Assembly (NCBI GenBank): GCA_023250495.1 | Contig: JAHFAP010000025.1 | Coordinates: 1,462 to 20,660, forward strand | Length of the DNA stretch: 19,199 nucleotides | DNA from: Deltaproteobacteria bacterium | GTDB lineage: Bacteria; Desulfobacterota; Binatia; UBA9968 | Direction of reading: 5' to 3' | In this document: positions 14,968 to 19,199 of the stretch, piece by piece | Numbering within the stretch: position 1 is the stretch's first letter | Layout: every line of letters starts with the position of its first letter | Notes under the pieces: model-generated | What the model saw: the letters and a program-made list of their open reading frames with translations, nothing else | Told to the model about the DNA's origin: nothing | The model's database searches: none | Position numbers and translations under genes: made by a program

Positions 14968-15136
14968 CTATTCCTTCCAGAGCGCAGTGGATGGCATCAC
15001 GGGCCATCCGGCGGGCCTCCTTCAGCGTGCGACCGGCGGTTATTATTTCGGGGAGAGCAGGCACAATCGCCTGATAGCCGCCTCGTTCAAGAGGCTCAAA
15101 GATGACCGTGTAGCTATAATCTTTAATGACCGCCAA
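14936..15136 (-). CDS. hicB: HicB-family antitoxin
   Basis: HicB antitoxins bind HicA toxin and often repress their own operon. The segment YSYTVIFEPLERGGYQAIVP followed by ALPEIITAGRTLKEARRMARD is the classic partial RNase H-like HicB domain (short form). I place the start at the TTG 15136-15134 because AAGGA lies 6 bases upstream, giving about 66 residues; a TTG at 15181 would give 81. The C-terminal tail KEKFLSGTA is unusual and resembles a HicA N-terminus (K-x-x-SG), which suggests that the hicB end and hicA start have been fused by a deletion. It follows the truncated xerC copy by 28 bases and may be transcribed from promoter copy B. Confidence 0.85.
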   Translation of the reverse strand: MAVIKDYSYTVIFEPLERGGYQAIVPALPEIITAGRTLKEARRMARDAIHCALEGIAKEKFLSGTA

Positions 15137-15164
15137 TTTGTGTCCTTGCAAAAGTGTATTTGTT

Positions 15165-15278
15165 TCAACTCGGTCCGTCAACTTGCCTGAGATCGCTTAG
15201 GTAATTCCTCAACGTGTGAGGCGAGACATTCCGCTCCAACCGCAGATAACTCGCATATTGGTCGATCAAATCCTCCAC
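15165..15278 (-). pseudogene. Truncated 5' copy of xerC
   Basis: A GTG at 15278-15276 opens a frame whose first 32 residues match XerC (EDLIDQYASYLRLERNVS, then PHTLRNYLSDLRQ) with a single amino-acid change (Val5 to Ile) besides the start codon. It then runs into unrelated sequence VDGPS and stops at 15165. It lacks the rest of the core-binding domain and the whole catalytic domain. Either it is the original xerC 5' end cut off by an insertion, or a duplicate. If translated it would give a 37-residue peptide just ahead of hicB. Confidence 0.88.
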
Positions 15279-15348
15279 GATTCTCAGCTCCCGAAAAACA
15301 ATTTTGATTCTAGCATACCACTCCAGGCTTTAAAACAAAATTCCCCTT
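15184..15348. repeat. Long direct repeat copy B (xerC 5' end and promoter)
   Basis: This is the second copy of the segment at 13248-13410. It is identical over 15187-15263 and less similar over 15264-15311, where the start and ribosome-binding site lie. It is then again almost identical over the promoter (15312-15348). Together with copy A it brackets about 1.77 kb of small accessory genes. Confidence 0.93.
15312..15340 (-). promoter_or_regulatory. Candidate promoter, second copy
   Basis: On the minus strand TTTTGT (15340-15335) and TATGCT (15317-15312) are again 17 bases apart, with an extended -10 TGG. Only one base in the spacer differs from copy A. It would transcribe the truncated xerC copy and the hicB/hicA region. 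Confidence 0.45.
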
Positions 15349-15436
15349 CCGGCTGAAGATCGAGTGTGATTTCATCCTTAGCCCATCTGTCTTCCATTCC
15401 CCACCCAAACCTGCTAGGAATTCCTTTCACACATCC

Positions 15437-16195
15437 ATGGGACGTGAAGAGCGAGTTACCTTTTCCAACAATCGCGGGCAGACGCTCGTAGGGATTCTGC
15501 ACCGTCCGGCTGGGCGTGAGCCGAATGCCGCGGTGATTCTTTGTCATGGCATGGAGTCGGGCAAGGAGAGTGAGAAGCTCATTGCTTTATGCAAGCGCCT
15601 GTCAGAGAAAGGAATCTTGGCGCTGCGTTTCGATTTTGCGTGCGCGGGAGAACCAGAGGGAAAGTTCGAGGAAATTACCTACAGCGGTGAGGTTGAGGAT
15701 TTGCGCGCGGCCTACAACTCCATGCTCCGATACCAACCGAAAAAGATCGGCATCTTAGGTTCCAGCATGGGAGGAACCGTCGCCATTCTTTTCGGCGCTC
15801 AAGAGAAGAATGTGGCGGCGCTTGTGACCATCGCGGCCCCATCTCACCCGGAGAAAATCACCGAGCGGCTCTTGACTCCCGAGGAGGCCCGGCAGTGGCG
15901 CAAGCTGGGCTTCGTCGCTTATCAAGGTCAGCGGCTCAATGTCTCGCTGCTCGACGACGTGGAGAAAATAGACGTGCCAAAAGCCGCGCGGAAGATCTCT
16001 TGCCCCGTGCTCGTCATTCACGGCGATAGGGATGACACGGTGCCTGTCGAAGAGGCGCACGAGCTTTACGCCGCGCTCGGAGGTCCCAAGAAGCTCGTCA
16101 TTCTCCAAGGCGCGGATCACCGTCTCTCAGATCCGTCGCACTTACAAAGAGCCCTCGCAGAGTCCATCGATTGGCTGACGCAACACCTTCAATGA
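15437..16195 (+). CDS. Alpha/beta hydrolase (S33-like esterase or peptidase)
   Basis: This 252-residue protein is an alpha/beta hydrolase of the serine aminopeptidase S33/acyl-ester type. The nucleophile elbow GSSMG (108-112) gives Ser110. The oxyanion region is CHGMESGK (36-43), and the acid Asp199 in HGDRDDTVP and His228 in GADHRLSDP complete the triad. There is no signal peptide, so it should be cytoplasmic. The substrate cannot be told; relatives include feruloyl and short-chain esterases and dienelactone hydrolase-like proteins. The ATG at 15437 has no good ribosome-binding site. It is transcribed away from the island, and the next gene starts 7 bases after its stop, suggesting a two-gene unit. 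Confidence 0.9.
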   Translation: MGREERVTFSNNRGQTLVGILHRPAGREPNAAVILCHGMESGKESEKLIALCKRLSEKGILALRFDFACAGEPEGKFEEITYSGEVEDLRAAYNSMLRYQPKKIGILGSSMGGTVAILFGAQEKNVAALVTIAAPSHPEKITERLLTPEEARQWRKLGFVAYQGQRLNVSLLDDVEKIDVPKAARKISCPVLVIHGDRDDTVPVEEAHELYAALGGPKKLVILQGADHRLSDPSHLQRALAESIDWLTQHLQ

Positions 16196-16202
16196 GGCGA
16201 CG

Positions 16203-16703
16203 ATGAGAAAAAACTTGCTCTCTTCCGTCGAGCCCCCTCACCTTAGTCCTCTCCCCCGCAACGGGGGAGAGGGAAGGGTGAGGGGGAAATGCGGCGAGTT
16301 GAAGTGGCGGTCAGCTCTCCTCGCGTTCTATCTATCGGCTATGCTAGTCGCTGGCTGCGGTAGAGATTTGCATACCGCTCAGGGCGTGGCAGAGGAATTC
16401 GTCGATCAGCACTACGTGCACATCGATCTGCAGAAGGCGAAAGAGTACGCCGTGGGCCTGGCGGAGGAGAAGCTCAACGACGAGATCCGCTTAACCGCCG
16501 GCCAGCCGATCGACGCCTCGACGCGCAAGCCCAAGGTTAACTACCGGCTCGTGGAAAAGAAGGAGGGAGACGGCCGCGTCTCTTTTCTTTATGAAGGAAC
16601 CATTCAGGCTGAGGATGCCCCGGAATTCACCCGGCGCTGGCTCATCGTGGCGCGCAAAGAGGGCAACCAATGGCGCGTCTCCAACTTCACCGAATACGAC
16701 TGA
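16203..16703 (+). CDS. Hypothetical lipoprotein
   Basis: This predicted lipoprotein has a hydrophobic h-region (ALLAFYLSAMLVAGC) ending in the lipobox LVAGC with Cys52 if the ATG at 16203 is used. The mature part of about 115 residues (HTAQGVAEEFVDQHYVHIDL onwards, ending RRWLIVARKEGNQWRVSNFT) has the pattern of small NTF2-like or DUF4878-like domains, which is only a tentative assignment. The first 30 residues are largely encoded by a dispersed palindromic repeat (16233-16286), giving PPHLSPLPRNGGEGRVRGK. Translation may therefore really start at the TTG 16299, which would give a conventional signal peptide (LKWRSALLAFYLS). The ATG at 16203 follows the hydrolase stop by 7 bases and would be coupled to it. 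Confidence 0.75.
   Translation: MRKNLLSSVEPPHLSPLPRNGGEGRVRGKCGELKWRSALLAFYLSAMLVAGCGRDLHTAQGVAEEFVDQHYVHIDLQKAKEYAVGLAEEKLNDEIRLTAGQPIDASTRKPKVNYRLVEKKEGDGRVSFLYEGTIQAEDAPEFTRRWLIVARKEGNQWRVSNFTEYD
16233..16286. repeat. Dispersed 54-base palindrome inside the lipoprotein 5' end
   Basis: A C-rich arm (CCCCCTCACC through CTCTCCCCC) and a G-rich arm (GGGGGAGAGGG through GGTGAGGGGG) pair around a short GCAAC loop. I recall this palindrome as common in many GC-rich bacterial genomes, usually between genes. Here it lies in frame within the predicted signal-peptide n-region. Confidence 0.9.
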
Positions 16704-16711
16704 CCTCTCGA

Positions 16712-16803
16712 GCAGTCAGCGTTCAGCAGTCAGCCGTCAGCCAAAAACTCAATTTCGAAAGCACCATGAAGATATTTAGCTGAAAGCTGATGGCTGATGG
16801 CTA
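16712..16803. repeat. Heptad inverted repeat between convergent genes
   Basis: The left arm has GCAGTCA, GCGTTCA, GCAGTCA, GCCGTCA and GCCAAAA (16712-16746). The right arm has GCTGAAA, GCTGATG, GCTGATG and GCTACTT (16779-16806). It lies between the stops of two convergent genes, where a strong hairpin could end transcription in both directions, although no T-run follows it closely on the plus strand. Confidence 0.85.
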
Positions 16804-16812
16804 CTTTCCTGC

Positions 16813-17790
16813 CTATTTTTGCCCCAGCTCTTCGAAGGCCTGCCTGGCAAAACTGAAATCGACCACCTGAGTCAGCGGAATTTCCTTTTTTTCCTTGAGC
16901 AGCTCCTGCGCGGCTTGAACGCTGAGAAGCACCGCGCTGTCCGACGCAGTCCCGCGCTCCGCCCAGGTCCTGGCGGTAAGCTCCCACGTCTTGCCGGCGC
17001 GCTCCCGGTCGAGCTTCCACTTTGCCATGAGTAGCGAGATCATCTCCTCGCGATGGGACTTGCCGTAGGCCATCCCTTTCAGAAGCGCTCGAATCAGCCT
17101 CTTGATCTGCCCGGGCTGCTCCTTGATCATCCGGCTCGCAACGCCGATCCCGCCGCTGATCACTTCCAGCGCCTCGCCGATAAAGACCAGGCGCTTCAAA
17201 CCCAACTGCTCGGCCTGAAAATCAACGGGAACGCTGACCGTGGTTGCGTCCACCCCGCCCGCGCTCAGCGCGTTGATTCTCTCCGGTGTGTTGCCGATGA
17301 CGATCATGGTCATCTCCCGGTCGGCATCGATCCCCGCGTCTTTGAGCAAGCGCCTGGAGAGCAACGACTCGCCGGCTGTCAGCGACGCCACGCCGAGCCT
17401 CTTGCCCTTGAGATCCTTGAGCGACTGGATCTGGGGCCTGACCATCAAGGAGTAGAGCGGACGGTCATTGGTGACCATGACCACCTTGACCGGCAGGCCG
17501 AGAACGGCGGCATTGATCGTGGTCCCGGCGAAAAAATTGTATTGGAGATCGCCGGGCAGCAGCGCTTTCACGCCCAACTCCGGCCGCATGATGATCAGCT
17601 CGATATCCAAACCTTCAGTCTGAAAGATCCGTTTTTCTTTGGTGAGGATCAGAGGAAAGGAGATCAGGCCACCGGGAGAATAGGCGATCCGCACGCGCTC
17701 CAATGGCTGGGCATGGAGAAGGTCGGCGGATCCCAAGAGAAACAGGTAGACCAACGCGATCGCGACCATCATTTGTCTTGCCGGGCTCAT
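16813..17790 (-). CDS. ABC-type substrate-binding protein (NMT1/SsuA-like)
   Basis: This is a periplasmic solute-binding protein of the NMT1/THI5-TauA/SsuA superfamily. The ATG at 17790 gives 325 residues with a signal peptide (VAIALVYLFLLGSADLLHA) probably cleaved after HA at about 27. Typical segments follow: VRIAYSPGGLISFPLILTKE, FQTEGLDIELI, AGTTINAAVLGLPVKVVMVT, LKDLKGKRLGVASL and ALSAGGVDATTVSVP. A longer frame starting at 17835 is rejected because the ATG at 17790 overlaps the aldolase stop as ATGA, implying translational coupling. No permease or ATPase gene is beside it in the window, so it looks like an orphan receptor. The ligand is unknown; relatives bind pyrimidine precursors, sulfonates or aromatic acids. 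Confidence 0.88.
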   Translation of the reverse strand: MSPARQMMVAIALVYLFLLGSADLLHAQPLERVRIAYSPGGLISFPLILTKEKRIFQTEGLDIELIIMRPELGVKALLPGDLQYNFFAGTTINAAVLGLPVKVVMVTNDRPLYSLMVRPQIQSLKDLKGKRLGVASLTAGESLLSRRLLKDAGIDADREMTMIVIGNTPERINALSAGGVDATTVSVPVDFQAEQLGLKRLVFIGEALEVISGGIGVASRMIKEQPGQIKRLIRALLKGMAYGKSHREEMISLLMAKWKLDRERAGKTWELTARTWAERGTASDSAVLLSVQAAQELLKEKKEIPLTQVVDFSFARQAFEELGQK

Positions 17791-18476
17791 CGCGCGCCTT
17801 GGCGCTCCTTCCACTTGAGATAAGCCCAGAGCCACACAGCCGAGTTGCTTTCATCCGGCGGCGAAAGGACCACATCCTCCGCTTTCAAATAGGTCACGTT
17901 GCCCAGCGAGTGCGCCTTTACCAATAGCCTCGCCGTCCGCTCATAGATGACCGCGGCCGCGAAGGCCTCCTTGAGCGTTTCGCCGGCAACAACGATGCCG
18001 TGACCGCGCATCGTCACGGCGCGGTTTTTCTCCATAAGTCGGGCGAGCTCGCGGCCGATCTCAGGAGTCGCGGCGAAAGTCGCGCTCGGATAGATCGGAA
18101 CCGGCTCCATAAACCAACGGCTCTGCTGGTCGATGGCGCGCAGCGGTTGCCCGGCGACGCTCAGCACGATCGCCATCTCCGGATGAGCATGGATCACCGC
18201 GCTCCAGCGCGGATTAGACTTGAACGCCTCGGAATAGATGTGGATCTCTTTGGGCGACTCGCGCTTTCCTTCGAGCTGAGCGCCGTTCATATCGAAGAGC
18301 AGCAGCTCGTCATAGTCGGCTACAGCGTCGAGCGGCGGGCGCAAGTATTGCAGGAGAAACTGATCTCTGCCGGGGAGGCGCACCGCCACGTGGCCGTAGT
18401 AACTCCCCGTTTCCTTGACCAGCCAGCGGGCCGCGAAATGGATGTCATCCAGAAGCTCAGCGGCCACGCCGATCAT
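17787..18476 (-). CDS. Class II aldolase/adducin family protein
   Basis: This 229-residue protein has the fold of fuculose- and ribulose-phosphate aldolases. Putative metal ligands are visible: Glu77 region (SPKEIHIYSEAF), His96 and His98 (VIHAHPEMA) and His159 (MRGHGIVV). The chosen ATG at 18476 has AAGGA 8 bases upstream. A longer frame starting with GTG at 18527 is rejected because it begins inside an inverted repeat (18517-18592). It overlaps the substrate-binding protein by ATGA, so the two are made together. In this family the substrate cannot be predicted from motifs; decarboxylase or aldolase activity on small hydroxy acids or sugar phosphates is possible. Confidence 0.88.
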   Translation of the reverse strand: MIGVAAELLDDIHFAARWLVKETGSYYGHVAVRLPGRDQFLLQYLRPPLDAVADYDELLLFDMNGAQLEGKRESPKEIHIYSEAFKSNPRWSAVIHAHPEMAIVLSVAGQPLRAIDQQSRWFMEPVPIYPSATFAATPEIGRELARLMEKNRAVTMRGHGIVVAGETLKEAFAAAVIYERTARLLVKAHSLGNVTYLKAEDVVLSPPDESNSAVWLWAYLKWKERQGAR

Positions 18477-18516
18477 GACAAATTCCTTCTGGGTGCCGAA
18501 AAAATCTCCGTTCACC

Positions 18517-18592
18517 CTTCGATGCACTCAGGGCGAACGGAGGAAACCCCGAAACCATAGGTGACTTTCCGTTCATGCTGAGCCCGTCGAAG
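18517..18592. repeat. Dispersed inverted repeat upstream of the aldolase gene
   Basis: The arms 18517-18540 (CTTCGATGCACTCAGG and GCGAACGG) and 18569-18592 (CCGTTCATGCTGAGCC and CGTCGAAG) match as reverse complements at about 18 of 24 positions. It resembles a CGTTCGTGCTGAGC-type repeat I recall from many environmental genomes. It occupies most of the 168 bases between the two minus-strand genes. Confidence 0.8.
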
Positions 18593-18644
18593 CATGGAAA
18601 CCGCTTTTTCAGCACCCTGTTGGGCGCGCGGAGTCGAGAAGGGG

Positions 18645-19199
18645 TTAACCGTACGCCCGGTAGATCCCCTCGAATTTGGCGAGCTTGAAAGCGACCATGT
18701 GGCGCGCGATCTCCCGCACGGCCCGCTGCTGCTCGGGAGAAGTCGCGTAGCGGGCGACGACCTCGGCCGCCGCCTTGGTGTGCTCCACGTCGGCGATCCG
18801 GTGCACGGTGAAAAACTGACACTCCTTGTCGCCAAGACTGTAATGGCGCCTGAGACAAGTATCAAACTCTTCCGAGTAGCGGCAGACCATGCTCTCGTTG
18901 ACGAGCGCGCCGGTGCGCGTCTCGGCCGGCGAGCCCAGGAACATGCCGCGGATCACCGCGCTGGTGTGCGCCAGGCACTCGAAGACCGCCGTTGCGTGGT
19001 CGAAGTCCTCGTCTTTAAGCCCTAGCGCAAGGCCAAACTTCTTGGCCAGCTCCGGATGGTACTGCTCTTCGTTGAACTGCTCGCGAAAGTGTTCGTAGAG
19101 ATCCGGGTTGGCCGCGTTCTTCGCCATGCAGAGAACCAGACCTTTGCAGAGAGCGACGTTGTGGAGATAGTGCTGGACGGCGAAACCCTGGAGCCTGCG
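18645..19199 (-). CDS. Iron-containing redox enzyme, heme-oxygenase-like fold (partial)
   Basis: This frame is open to the right edge, so the gene is 5'-incomplete; 184 residues are visible. The ATG at 19127 is internal, because the in-frame sequence before it (LQGFAVQHYLHNVALCKGL, then VLCMAKN) is clearly protein-like. The all-helical protein resembles the TenA/PqqC/heme-oxygenase-like diiron family, with EQYHPELAKKFGLALGL and later VHRIADVEHTKAAAEVVARY, whose Glu/His/Asp residues could bind iron. Members carry out varied oxidations, for example in cofactor biosynthesis or lipid and amino-acid cleavage. It precedes the aldolase and binding-protein genes in the same direction, separated by a dispersed repeat, so a functional link is possible but not shown. 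Confidence 0.8.
   Translation of the reverse strand, partial: RRLQGFAVQHYLHNVALCKGLVLCMAKNAANPDLYEHFREQFNEEQYHPELAKKFGLALGLKDEDFDHATAVFECLAHTSAVIRGMFLGSPAETRTGALVNESMVCRYSEEFDTCLRRHYSLGDKECQFFTVHRIADVEHTKAAAEVVARYATSPEQQRAVREIARHMVAFKLAKFEGIYRAYG

Noticed and set aside
14710..15105. Plus-strand open frame of 131 codons
   Set aside because: It runs antisense to hicB and the HicA-like frame, both of which have clear family similarity on the minus strand.
2576..16803. The tandem repeats as possible CRISPR arrays
   Set aside because: Units are 7 bases with no spacers, loci are single and short, and no cas genes are present.
1..19199. tRNA, rRNA or riboswitch genes, including a lysine riboswitch before the lysine genes
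   Set aside because: No cloverleaf, rRNA-like segment or conserved riboswitch core was seen. The gaps in the lysine block are too short or are occupied by heptad repeats.

Overview
The window looks like a GC-rich, Gram-negative-type bacterial chromosome, most likely an uncultured soil or groundwater lineage related to the former Deltaproteobacteria (Desulfobacterota/Binatota-like) or a neighbour such as NC10 or Rokubacteria. This placement is an inference. It rests on the gene order xerC-hslV-hslU-argB-argD-argF-argG-argH-lipoprotein-lysA-dapF-dapA-dapB, which resembles the arg/lys cluster I recall from Geobacter-type genomes, on outer-membrane-type lipoproteins, and on an orphan NMT1-like binding protein beside a class II aldolase.

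Layout. (1) Positions 1-13342, all on the minus strand, hold one long collinear cluster. It begins with the recombinase gene xerC, continues with the HslUV protease, then five arginine genes (argB, argD, argF, argG, argH), a small FN3-like lipoprotein, and four lysine/diaminopimelate genes (lysA, dapF, dapA, dapB). A further gene appears to start at the left edge. Several junctions are translationally coupled (ATGA or TGATG overlaps). (2) Positions 13248-15348 hold a small island bounded by two direct copies of the 5' end and promoter of xerC. Inside are a three-gene set of unknown function (one small membrane protein and two small soluble proteins), one more unknown small gene, and a hicB-hicA toxin-antitoxin pair whose hicA frame has no normal start. 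(3) Positions 15437-16703 on the plus strand encode an alpha/beta hydrolase and a lipoprotein. (4) Positions 16813-19199 on the minus strand encode a substrate-binding protein, a class II aldolase-family protein overlapping it by ATGA, and a heme-oxygenase-like iron redox protein that runs off the right edge.

The most striking non-gene structure is a set of intergenic inverted repeats built from tandem 7-base units. At least eight loci use four different unit sequences (GATTTTN, GCTGANN/NNNTCAG, GATCCTC, GTGAGNN) but share the same 7-base period; seven have paired opposite arms and one is a single arm. They fill almost every gap over about 50 bp in the biosynthetic cluster, supply the stop codons of lysA, argB and hslU, and in one case run through the signal-peptide region of a lipoprotein. 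Three further dispersed palindrome types sit at other gene boundaries. Because they contain start-like codons, several apparent gene starts have been moved inward (argF, hslV, argD, the aldolase).

The arginine and lysine genes share the metabolic job of making arginine from N-acetylglutamate and lysine/meso-diaminopimelate from aspartate semialdehyde. The remaining steps (argA/J, argC, asd, lysC, the diaminopimelate aminotransferase or succinylase route) are not in the window. The best candidate for something undescribed is the xerC-bounded island: it has the geometry of an integrative element that entered the 5' end of xerC and supplied a replacement start and promoter.
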